A stretch of 5,030 nt of DNA from an uncultured Paracoccaceae bacterium (GTDB lineage: Bacteria; Pseudomonadota; Alphaproteobacteria; Rhodobacterales; Rhodobacteraceae): NCBI GenBank assembly GCA_937927885.1, contig CALEZJ010000074.1:1-5030 (forward strand). The letters are read 5' to 3'. The notes under the pieces were generated by a model that worked only from the letters and a program-made list of their open reading frames with translations, ran no database searches and was not told the DNA's origin. Of this stretch, positions 1 through 5,030 are shown one piece after another. How positions within the stretch are numbered: position 1 is the stretch's first letter; every line of letters starts with the position of its first letter. Position numbers and translations under genes: made by a program.

Positions 1-183
1 CCGGTCCAGGACTGGCTCACCCGCCTGATCGCTGACAGCGCCAATGACAACCGCACGCTGCCGATCGACCCCCCGGCCTATTCTGATCCCGACCCGGATC
101 CCCGTCCGTCCGCCGTCATCCTGATCGCCGCATTCGCGGCCGGCATCGTCGTGACCGGCCTGATCCTGTGGGGCCTGTCGTGA
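1..183 (+). CDS. 3' end of a small membrane-anchored hypothetical protein (5' truncated by window)
   Basis: Frame 1 is open from the first base to the TGA at 181-183 and gives the last 60 residues of a protein whose start lies outside the window. The visible part has a soluble stretch (about residues 1-28), a short Asp-Pro-rich linker (about 29-36) and one strongly hydrophobic segment (about 38-59) ending at the C-terminus, so it looks like a tail-anchored or single-pass membrane protein. The stop overlaps the next gene's GTG start by 4 bp (GTGA), which supports it as a real coupled gene rather than a random open frame. I recognise no family. A small phage membrane protein would fit the context, but that is inference. 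The lack of a visible start limits confidence. Confidence 0.6.
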   Translation, partial: PVQDWLTRLIADSANDNRTLPIDPPAYSDPDPDPRPSAVILIAAFAAGIVVTGLILWGLS

Positions 184-467
184 AAACCGCGCACCGCCTT
201 GAATTCTTCACCGATGCCGACGGCGAACCGTGGGCGTGTTTCGCATGGGGCGCCGTGCCGCCGGAAACGATCACCCGCGAGCGTATCGAGGCCGCTGCCG
301 ACTACTATGCCGGCATCCCCGCGCACGATCTCTGCCTTGATGCGTTCACGGTCGGTACCTTCTGGATTCGTGACCTTGGACCCTCGCCCGAGTTCGACGC
401 GCGATGGGTCCGGTGCAGCGAGGCAGATGACGGCGCCCAGCGGGTAACAGGAGTACAACTCCAATGA
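180..467 (+). CDS. hypothetical protein, 95 aa
   Basis: This is a 95-residue protein starting at GTG 180, which overlaps the preceding stop as GTGA. An in-frame GTG at 168 would add four residues but would place the start inside the upstream gene for no clear reason, so 180 is preferred. The protein is acidic to neutral and rich in aromatic residues (WACFAWG at 18-24, DYYAGIP at 41-47, FWIRD at 61-65). It has no signal peptide, membrane segment or recognisable catalytic motif. It ends in an ATGA overlap with the sulfotransferase-like gene. Its position in an unbroken chain of coupled genes is the main support that it is translated. No function is assigned; it resembles the small orphan proteins common in phage replication or modification clusters. 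Confidence 0.7.
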   Translation: MKTAHRLEFFTDADGEPWACFAWGAVPPETITRERIEAAADYYAGIPAHDLCLDAFTVGTFWIRDLGPSPEFDARWVRCSEADDGAQRVTGVQLQ

Positions 468-1093
468 CGGCTCAGCCCATCCTGTTCGTCACCGGCCTCG
501 GGCGCTGCGGCACCACCATGATGATGACCATGCTGGATGCCGGCGGTTTCCCGGTGACCGGCCCGCGGCCGTCCTACGAGGCGGTCGGGCATTGGAAGCC
601 CGGCCGGTTCGATTTCGACTGGCTGGCCGGGCGCGGCGGTCAGGCGGTCAAGTGGATCGACCCCACCGCCTATCCCATCACCGCACTGACCCGGTTTTTG
701 TTGCCGTGCCGCCCGACCATCATCCTAATGGAGCGTAACGCGCGCGAACAGGCGAGGTCGCAGGTCAAGCTTTTCGCCGCCGCGCTGCTGACGCCGACCC
801 GAACCGCCGAAAAAGCGATGGAGCGATCCATCCGTCGCGACACACCGATCCTGCGCGCCCGTCTCGGCGCACTCGGCACGGTGCATCGCTTCCGGTTCGA
901 GGACGTGCTTGCCGATCCGGTCCGGGCCACCATGCGGCTGGCGAAAATTGTCGAACCCTTCGGTCACTCGCTCAACGCCGTCCGCGCCCGTGACGCGGTG
1001 ATAGACCGCAATGCGGCATGCCTGCCGCATCTGCACATGGAGGAGTCGATCCTGCCCTTGCTGGCAGAGCAATTGGAGAGGGGTGCGGCATGA
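464..1093 (+). CDS. sulfotransferase-like P-loop protein, 209 aa
   Basis: Near the N-terminus this protein carries the motif GLGRCGTTMM (residues 11-20). It matches the 5'-phosphosulfate-binding loop of PAPS-dependent sulfotransferases (family pattern close to GxPRSGTT). A second match is RNAREQARSQ (91-100), where Arg91 and Ser99 sit where the family's 3'-phosphate-binding Arg and Ser do. A third is RFEDVLADP (144-152), which resembles the YEDL-xx-DP segment common in bacterial sulfotransferases. Members transfer a sulfonate group from PAPS to a hydroxyl or amine acceptor; the acceptor here cannot be read from sequence. The length of 209 is short for the family, and a catalytic base is not obvious. 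The start at ATG 464 is supported by AGGAG at 449-453 and an ATGA overlap with the upstream stop. No signal peptide is visible, so it is probably cytoplasmic. A nucleoside or shikimate-type kinase is the main alternative for the P-loop, but the RN...S and FEDVLADP segments favour sulfotransferase. Confidence 0.7.
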   Translation: MTAQPILFVTGLGRCGTTMMMTMLDAGGFPVTGPRPSYEAVGHWKPGRFDFDWLAGRGGQAVKWIDPTAYPITALTRFLLPCRPTIILMERNAREQARSQVKLFAAALLTPTRTAEKAMERSIRRDTPILRARLGALGTVHRFRFEDVLADPVRATMRLAKIVEPFGHSLNAVRARDAVIDRNAACLPHLHMEESILPLLAEQLERGAA

Positions 1094-1776
1094 TGCGGAT
1101 CCTGATCGGCTGCGAGACTTCCGGCATCGCACGCCGCGCATTCGCGGCCCTCGGGCATGACGTGTGGTCCTGCGACATTGAACCTGCCGAGGATGGCAGC
1201 AATCGCCACATCCGCTGCGATGTCCGTGATGGGATCCTGCATGACGGATGGGATCTGCTGACGGTGATGCATCCGCCCTGCACCCGGCTGTGTCGATCCG
1301 GGCGCCGCTGGATGAGCGGGCCGGGCGCATGGACGCCCCCGAAGCGCCTGCCGGCAGGCAGGACATGGGCTGATATGCGGGCCGAGTTTGAGGATGGCGT
1401 CAGCGTTTTCACCGCCTGCTGGGCTGCCCCTATCGAGCGGGTGGCCATCGAAAACCCGGAGATGAACGATCTTGCGCGCTCCCGGATGCCGGCCGATCTG
1501 CCGGCGCCGCATATGGTGCAGCCGTTCTGGTTCGGCCACCCCGAATACAAATCGACGGGGTGGTATTTGCGCTGCCTGCCGCCCCTGATCGAGACCGACC
1601 GCCTGCCGGAACCTGCGCGCGGATCGGACGAATGGAAAGCCTGGAATCGCGTCCACCGGATGTCACCCGGCCCGGAGCGCGCGCGGCTTCGGAGCCGGTC
1701 CTATCCGGGAATGATGCGAGCGGCAGCGGCTCAATGGGCTGGCTATGGCGCTGATCTGATGGAGGCCGCCCAATGA
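1090..1776 (+). CDS. phage-type DNA cytosine methyltransferase-like protein, 228 aa
   Basis: This protein opens with a Rossmann-type first strand, ILIGCETSG (residues 4-12), followed by an acidic second-strand end SCDIEPAED (27-35), as in SAM-dependent enzymes. HPPC (61-64) then aligns with the PPC loop holding the catalytic cysteine of C5-cytosine methyltransferases, here Cys64. AIENP (119-123) corresponds to the ENV/ENP motif that holds the target base. A C-terminal HRM-SPGPER segment (189-197) and a SYPGM segment (204-208) are typical of small phage proteins often annotated as DNA cytosine methyltransferase. At 228 residues it lacks room for a normal target-recognition domain, so activity and specificity are uncertain. 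ATG 1090 overlaps the preceding stop (ATGA); ATG 1093 is an equally possible start, and a purine run at 1075-1083 serves either. An in-frame ATG at 1018 lies deep inside the upstream gene and is unlikely. The fold is fairly sure; methyl transfer to cytosine is not. Confidence 0.72.
   Translation: MMRILIGCETSGIARRAFAALGHDVWSCDIEPAEDGSNRHIRCDVRDGILHDGWDLLTVMHPPCTRLCRSGRRWMSGPGAWTPPKRLPAGRTWADMRAEFEDGVSVFTACWAAPIERVAIENPEMNDLARSRMPADLPAPHMVQPFWFGHPEYKSTGWYLRCLPPLIETDRLPEPARGSDEWKAWNRVHRMSPGPERARLRSRSYPGMMRAAAAQWAGYGADLMEAAQ
1761..1765 (+). promoter_or_regulatory. ribosome binding site for the PAPS-reductase-like gene
   Basis: GGAGG lies 7 nt before ATG 1773, inside the 3' end of the methyltransferase-like gene. 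It is the best Shine-Dalgarno match in the operon and fixes the start of the downstream gene. Confidence 0.7.
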
Positions 1777-2768
1777 CCCGGCACATCGTCAACATCAGCG
1801 GCGGCAAGGACAGCACGGCCTGCTATCTGCTGGCCTTGCAGCGCGGCAAGCCGTTCCGGGCCGTCATGGCCGACACTGGTAATGAACACCCCGCCACCAT
1901 CGAGTATGCCATGTCGCTGGGTGACCGCACTGGCGGGCCGCAGGTTGAGATATACCGCGCTGATTTCGGCGAGCGGATGGCGCGGAAGCGCGACTACATT
2001 GCCAGGCACTGGCCCGAGGACGGGGTGCCGCAGGCAATCGTTGATCGCGCCATTGCGACGCTGCACCCGACGGGCATCCCTTTCCTGGACCTGTGCCTAT
2101 GGAAGGGCCGGTTTCCGTCTCGGCGCGCGCAGTTCTGCACCGAATTCTTGAAATCGGAGCCGATTGCCAATCAGGTGATCGAGCCTGCGCGCCGGGCCGG
2201 CCCTGTGGTGCAATGGCTGGGCGTCCGGCGCGACGAAAGCCTGAACCGGCGCAGCGCGCCGATGTGGCGGGTGATCAGGACGCCGGGGCTGGCCGCGATG
2301 CGGTTCTATCGCCCCCTGATCCACTGGACGGCCCTGAATTGCTTCTCGTTTGCTGCGGCGCACGGCCTCGATCCGAACCCGCTCTATATGCAGGGTATGG
2401 GCCGCGTCGGCTGCTTTCCCTGCATCAATGTCAGCAAAACCGAATTGCGGGCCATCGCGACCCGCTTTCCCGAGGCGATGACCCGCATCGAGGAATGGGA
2501 GGCGATCTGCGCCGATACGAGCAAGCGTGGCCGCGGCACCTTCTTCGCCGCGGACGCGACCCCCGAAGGCGCGCGCCTCGGCAAGCGCATCGCCAGGATT
2601 GAGGACCGTGAAGCGCGTCGCGTCGCTTCGTCCGCCGCGCCGTGGCCCACAGCGCGTCAGGTCGCGGAATGGGCGCGCACGGATCGGGGCGGGCGGCAGT
2701 TTAACTGGATTATCGACGCCGAAGACGATGGTCTGTCCTGTTCCTCGCATTACGGGCTTTGCGAATGA
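1773..2768 (+). CDS. phosphoadenosine phosphosulfate reductase family protein (PP-loop ATP pyrophosphatase), 331 aa
   Basis: The N-terminus carries the PP-loop SGGKDS (residues 9-14), which binds ATP or a related nucleotide in adenylating N-type pyrophosphatases. It is followed by DTGNEHP (35-41), RRAQFCTEFLK (117-127) and QWLGVRRDES (147-156). These are hallmarks of the PAPS reductase/DndC-like family as found in phages. CFPC (214-217) and a C-terminal C-x6-C (Cys323, Cys330) could form a metal or iron-sulfur site. Family members either reduce phosphosulfates in sulfur assimilation or, as with DndC in DNA phosphorothioation, activate a target with ATP during sulfur insertion. The present protein is a phage-type relative whose substrate is unknown. 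At 331 residues it is longer than assimilatory CysH, whose usual C-terminal ECG-x2-H catalytic motif I do not see, so assimilatory sulfate reduction is unlikely. The start at ATG 1773 is supported by GGAGG at 1761-1765 and an ATGA overlap with the previous stop. Confidence 0.85.
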   Translation: MTRHIVNISGGKDSTACYLLALQRGKPFRAVMADTGNEHPATIEYAMSLGDRTGGPQVEIYRADFGERMARKRDYIARHWPEDGVPQAIVDRAIATLHPTGIPFLDLCLWKGRFPSRRAQFCTEFLKSEPIANQVIEPARRAGPVVQWLGVRRDESLNRRSAPMWRVIRTPGLAAMRFYRPLIHWTALNCFSFAAAHGLDPNPLYMQGMGRVGCFPCINVSKTELRAIATRFPEAMTRIEEWEAICADTSKRGRGTFFAADATPEGARLGKRIARIEDREARRVASSAAPWPTARQVAEWARTDRGGRQFNWIIDAEDDGLSCSSHYGLCE

Positions 2769-3262
2769 TGCGCCCCGTCCTCGACCCCTGCTGCGGCAGC
2801 CGCATGTTCTGGTTCGACCGGTCAGACCCGCGCGCGATCTATGGCGATAATAGGTCCGAATCCCACAGCCTGACGGACAGATCATCAACCGGAGGCGCCC
2901 GCGAACTGATCATCGCGCCTGATGTGTTGATGGATTTCCGCGCGCTGCCATTCGCGGCAGGCACGTTCCATCTTGTTGTGTTCGATCCACCGCACCTGAT
3001 CCGCAACGGGCGGTCGGGCTGGCTTGCGAAGAAATACGGCAGGCTGGGGGCGGATTGGCGCGAGGATATTAGCGCCGGGTTCGCGGAATGCTTCCGCGTT
3101 CTCAAACCCAACGGCACCCTGATCTTCAAGTGGAACGAACATGAGGTCCGGGTTTCCGAGATCCTGAAGCTGACCAACCAAAAGCCGCTGTTCGGCAATC
3201 GGTGCGGCAAGAACGCCAAGAGCCACTGGATCGTGTTCATGAAGCCGGGGGCGGAGCCGTGA
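2765..3262 (+). CDS. small class I SAM-dependent methyltransferase-like protein, 165 aa
   Basis: The first residues carry LDPCCGSRMFWFD (6-18), a cysteine-bearing version of the glycine-rich SAM-binding motif I. VVFDPPH (71-77) matches motif IV, in which the (D/N)PP(Y/H) loop holds the target amino group in N6-adenine and N4-cytosine DNA methyltransferases. A following FRVLKPNGTLIFKW segment (110-123) is a typical strand-4/5 transition of class I methyltransferases. The protein is only 165 residues, without a separate target-recognition domain. Such compact proteins occur in many phages and integrative elements and are usually annotated simply as SAM-dependent methyltransferase. DNA is the likely substrate but not proven. 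ATG 2765 overlaps the upstream stop (ATGA); ATG 2768 is an alternative, and TTG 2759 is less likely. No strong Shine-Dalgarno sequence is visible, so translation probably depends on coupling to the gene before it. Confidence 0.8.
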   Translation: MMRPVLDPCCGSRMFWFDRSDPRAIYGDNRSESHSLTDRSSTGGARELIIAPDVLMDFRALPFAAGTFHLVVFDPPHLIRNGRSGWLAKKYGRLGADWREDISAGFAECFRVLKPNGTLIFKWNEHEVRVSEILKLTNQKPLFGNRCGKNAKSHWIVFMKPGAEP

Positions 3263-3402
3263 TGCGTCCGCGGCACACCCCGTCGGATGCTGAAGATCCA
3301 GAACAGGCCCTGCGCGACATCATCATCAGGCTTGCCAGACAGCGCGCATGGGCAGACCATGTCGCGGCGATGACCGCGCAAAGAGCACCCCGTGAAACGT
3401 AA
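3262..3402 (+). CDS. 46-aa hypothetical protein between the methyltransferase-like gene and the integrase
   Basis: This is a short open frame starting at ATG 3262, one base into the preceding TGA stop (TGATG), with GGAG at 3253-3256 placed 5 nt upstream. GTG at 3259 is an alternative start. Residues 12-40 look like one or two amphipathic helices, with Arg at 18, 23, 26 and 28 and a hydrophobic face (Ile20-22, Leu24, Trp30, Val34). The gene overlaps the integrase start by 11 bp, so the two are probably translationally coupled. No family is recognised. Its position and size would fit a recombination directionality factor or a small regulator of the integrase, but this is guesswork from context. 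It could also be a leader frame whose translation simply delivers ribosomes to the integrase start. Confidence 0.5.
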   Translation: MRPRHTPSDAEDPEQALRDIIIRLARQRAWADHVAAMTAQRAPRET

Positions 3403-5020
3403 AGCCGTCGGCTACAGCCGCTATTCGACCGACCTCCAGAACGAACGCTCCATCGCCGATCAGGAGGCCCTGATCCGCCGCTATGCGCAATTGAACGGGC
3501 TCGATCTGGGCCGGCTCTATTCCGACGCCGCGCAGTCCGGGGCGTCGATATTCGGCCGGGACGGGTTGCTGGAACTGCTGGCAGACGCCCGGGGCGGCGG
3601 CATCGATGTCGTGGTGGTCGAGGAACTGGACCGGCTGTCGCGCGACATCGAGGATCTGGCGGGCATCCACAAACGACTGTCGTTCGCCGGTGTCGAAATC
3701 ATCGCCATCCATGAGGGCGTCGCCTCGACGGTCACGGTCGCGCTGCGCGGCCTGGTTGGGCAACTCTATCGCGAAGACAACGCTCGCAAGATTCGCCGCG
3801 GTCTCAGCGGGCGGGTCGGGCAGGGCCTGTCCGCCGGCGGAAAGGCGTTCGGGTATCGACCGCACCCCACCGAAAAGGGCCGACTGATCATCGTCGAGGA
3901 TGAGGCCGCAATCGTGCTGCGCATATTTCGGGATTTCGCGGAGGGCCACAGTCCGGTCCAGATCGCCCGCGCCCTGACGGTCGAGGGCGCGCTGAAGCCG
4001 CGCCATGCGCGGGCCTGGCAGGCATCCACCATCTACGGCTGGGCCGAGAGGCGCAGCGGTATCCTGCGCAACGACCTCTATGCTGGCCGAATCGTCTGGA
4101 ACAAATCCCGGATGATGCATGATCCGGAAACCGGGCGGCGGGTATCCAGGTCCAACCCCGAATCGGAATGGCAGACCTCGGACGCGCCGGATCTGCGCAT
4201 CATCGACCCGGACCTGTGGGACAGGGTGCAGCAGATGGTTCAGCCGCGCCATGCTGATCATGCGCAGGTATCGCGCCAGCGCCGGCCGACGCGGCCCCTG
4301 TCGGGGTTGCTGCGTTGCGCGGCCTGCGGCAGCGGGATGTCGGTAAAAGGGAAGGACAAATCGGGGCGGGTCAGGATCGGCTGTACCCGGCACATGCAGA
4401 GCCGGACCTGTCCGGCCCCGAGGACGTGGTATCTGGATCAGGTCGAAGAGCATGCGATCGGTCTGCTGCGGGCGGAGCTGGACCGGCCCGATCTGCTGAG
4501 GCTCTATGTCGAGACCTATAACAGCGCGCGCGCAGAATTCGCGGCGGCGCAGACCCGCCGGCGGGCCGGGTTGCAGCGCAGAATCGGCGAGCTGGAGGCG
4601 GAAACCGGCCGTCTGCTGCTGTTCGTGGGGCGCGGCGTCGGGGACGTGGATCGGATCGCGGCCGAGTACGATACTAGGTGCCGCGAGTTAGCGGACCTGC
4701 GCGCCGAAATCGAAATGGAGCCTGCGCCGCTCACGGTCGTGGCGCTGCATCCGATGGCGATGGCCGCGTACAGGCAGGATCTCGCGCGCCTCGCGCCGCT
4801 GATGGCCGCAGATACGACGATGGCCCAGAATGGCTATGCCGCAGCGCTGCGGCGGCTGATCGAAACTGTCACGGTCGGCGCGACCGCCGCCGGGCGGATG
4901 GAGATCACGATTTCCGGCCGGCTGCGCACCCTTATCGACGCACCGGCGCTGAGGCGGCAACTGTCGGGGGGTACGGTGGTAGCGGAGGAGGGATTTGAAC
5001 CCCCGACACAAGGATTATGA
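3392..5020 (+). CDS. large serine recombinase (site-specific integrase), 542 aa
   Basis: This DNA integrase joins and excises the element at attachment sites through a serine-linked intermediate. The resolvase domain (about residues 4-145) has the motif YSRYSTDLQ (8-16) with the likely nucleophile Ser12, then SIADQ (20-24), and ELDRLSRD (78-85) with Arg81 and Arg84 as catalytic-pocket arginines. A recombinase domain follows (about 150-285, beginning near KAFGYRP). A zinc-ribbon comes next, with Cys309, Cys312, Cys331 and Cys340, and then an Arg/Glu-rich coiled-coil region (about 378-442). This is the full architecture of phage-type large serine integrases, and 542 residues is a normal length. 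GTG 3392 places the motif at the usual distance from the N-terminus, with a weak AAAGAG at 3380-3385. The last 14 codons lie in the complement of the tRNA-Met gene, including the TGA stop at 5018-5020, so the C-terminal tail is dictated by the attachment site. Transcription converges with the tRNA. Confidence 0.95.
   Translation: MKRKAVGYSRYSTDLQNERSIADQEALIRRYAQLNGLDLGRLYSDAAQSGASIFGRDGLLELLADARGGGIDVVVVEELDRLSRDIEDLAGIHKRLSFAGVEIIAIHEGVASTVTVALRGLVGQLYREDNARKIRRGLSGRVGQGLSAGGKAFGYRPHPTEKGRLIIVEDEAAIVLRIFRDFAEGHSPVQIARALTVEGALKPRHARAWQASTIYGWAERRSGILRNDLYAGRIVWNKSRMMHDPETGRRVSRSNPESEWQTSDAPDLRIIDPDLWDRVQQMVQPRHADHAQVSRQRRPTRPLSGLLRCAACGSGMSVKGKDKSGRVRIGCTRHMQSRTCPAPRTWYLDQVEEHAIGLLRAELDRPDLLRLYVETYNSARAEFAAAQTRRRAGLQRRIGELEAETGRLLLFVGRGVGDVDRIAAEYDTRCRELADLRAEIEMEPAPLTVVALHPMAMAAYRQDLARLAPLMAADTTMAQNGYAAALRRLIETVTVGATAAGRMEITISGRLRTLIDAPALRRQLSGGTVVAEEGFEPPTQGL
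4962..5008. repeat. 9-bp perfect inverted repeat spanning the integrase/tRNA junction
   Basis: TGTCGGGGG at 4962-4970 is the exact reverse complement of CCCCCGACA at 5000-5008, with 29 bp between the arms. The right arm is the T stem and variable loop of the tRNA; the left arm is in the integrase gene just outside the tRNA 3' end. The 47-bp span is about the size of a serine-integrase attachment site, and such sites often have outer dyad symmetry. Chance similarity in GC-rich DNA remains possible. Confidence 0.45.
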
Positions 5021-5030
5021 TTCCTCTGCT
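4977..5030 (-). tRNA. tRNA-Met(CAT), elongator type, 3' portion (5' end beyond window)
   Basis: Read on the minus strand, the sequence folds as the 3' two-thirds of a tRNA. It begins with the 3' strand of the D stem (5027-5030). The anticodon stem is 5022-5026 with 5010-5014, enclosing a 7-nt loop (5015-5021) with U33 and anticodon CAT at 5017-5019. Then come a 5-nt variable loop (5005-5009), a T stem (5000-5004 with 4988-4992) around TTCAAAT (4993-4999), the acceptor strand CTCCGCT (4981-4987), discriminator A (4980) and an encoded CCA (4977-4979). The anticodon stem lacks the three G-C pairs of initiator tRNA, so this is not fMet. Elongator Met is favoured by its resemblance to alphaproteobacterial tRNA-Met; the lysidine-type tRNA-Ile2, which shares anticodon CAT, is the alternative. 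About 22 nt at the 5' end lie outside the window. Confidence 0.9.

Larger units (their letters stand above)
4962..5030. other. probable attachment-site junction (attL or attR) at the tRNA-Met 3' end
   Basis: A site-specific integrase gene ends directly within the 3' half of a tRNA gene, the standard layout of an integrated element whose attachment core is the tRNA 3' end. The recombination point cannot be placed exactly from one end. It must lie in or close to 4962-5030, and the matching direct repeat should lie at the far end of the element, outside the window on the left. The crossover dinucleotide of the serine recombinase cannot be identified without that second junction or an empty site. 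Confidence 0.6.

Noticed and set aside
1018..1089. Upstream ATG 1018 extending the methyltransferase-like protein by 24 residues
   Set aside because: The extra residues overlap the sulfotransferase-like gene and precede the first beta strand; ATG 1090 gives the ATGA overlap used at neighbouring junctions.
725..1656. Overlapping minus-strand open frames (725-1366, 964-1656) spanning the sulfotransferase-like and methyltransferase-like genes
   Set aside because: They cross the boundary of two coupled plus-strand genes, show no motifs and look like GC-bias shadows.
2093..2602. Plus-strand alternative-frame open frame of 169 codons inside the PAPS-reductase-like gene
   Set aside because: It lies wholly within a motif-rich gene and has Arg/Gly/Pro-biased composition without any recognisable feature.
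1773..2768. Assimilatory CysH or a complete Dnd phosphorothioation system
   Set aside because: The protein is longer than CysH and I do not see the C-terminal catalytic Cys motif of that enzyme; none of the Dnd partner proteins is present in the window.
2097..2888. Minus-strand open frame of 263 codons opposite the PAPS-reductase-like gene
   Set aside because: It is antisense to a gene with clear family motifs, its composition is Arg/Gly/Ala/Pro-biased and no domain is visible.
3326..4453. Long minus-strand open frame (375 codons) antisense to the integrase
   Set aside because: It mirrors the third-position GC bias of the strongly supported integrase gene, has Pro/Arg/Gly-rich low-information content and contains no recognisable motif.
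4962..5008. Rho-independent terminator formed by the inverted repeat
   Set aside because: The loop would be 29 nt and no T-run follows either arm.
4977..5030. Initiator tRNA-fMet as the identity of the partial tRNA
   Set aside because: The anticodon stem lacks the three consecutive G-C pairs next to the loop that mark initiators.

Overview
The window is GC-rich throughout, and its codons favour G or C at the third position. It looks like DNA from an alphaproteobacterium. The partial tRNA at the right edge resembles the elongator tRNA-Met of that class, and a Rhodobacterales-type host such as Paracoccus or Rhodobacter would fit, although the genus is inference. Everything left of the tRNA appears to be the integrase-proximal end of an integrated mobile element (a prophage or integrative element). 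The far end of the element lies outside the window to the left.

Layout: seven protein genes lie on the plus strand with no intergenic space. In order they are: the 3' end of a small protein with a C-terminal membrane segment (1-183); a 95-residue hypothetical protein (180-467); a sulfotransferase-like P-loop protein (464-1093); a phage-type protein resembling cytosine C5-methyltransferases (1090-1776); a PAPS-reductase-like PP-loop ATPase (1773-2768); a small class I SAM-dependent methyltransferase-like protein (2765-3262); and a 46-residue protein (3262-3402). An eighth gene, encoding a large serine recombinase (3392-5020), closes the row. Nearly every junction is a 4-bp ATGA or GTGA stop-start overlap, so the block reads as one translationally coupled operon. 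Its promoter must lie upstream of the window. The integrase gene runs into the complement of a tRNA-Met(CAT) gene on the minus strand (4977 to beyond 5030) and takes its TGA stop from the anticodon loop.

How the genes may work together: the recombinase very probably integrates the element at the 3' end of the tRNA-Met gene. The middle cargo combines a sulfotransferase fold, a PAPS-reductase/DndC-like ATP pyrophosphatase fold and two small SAM-type methyltransferase folds. PP-loop and methyltransferase genes of this kind are familiar from alphaproteobacterial and other phages, but their biochemical jobs are poorly established. A role in modifying DNA or another nucleic acid is a reasonable hypothesis that the sequence alone does not prove. 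No CRISPR array, insertion sequence, rRNA, or intergenic gap of more than a few bases was seen.
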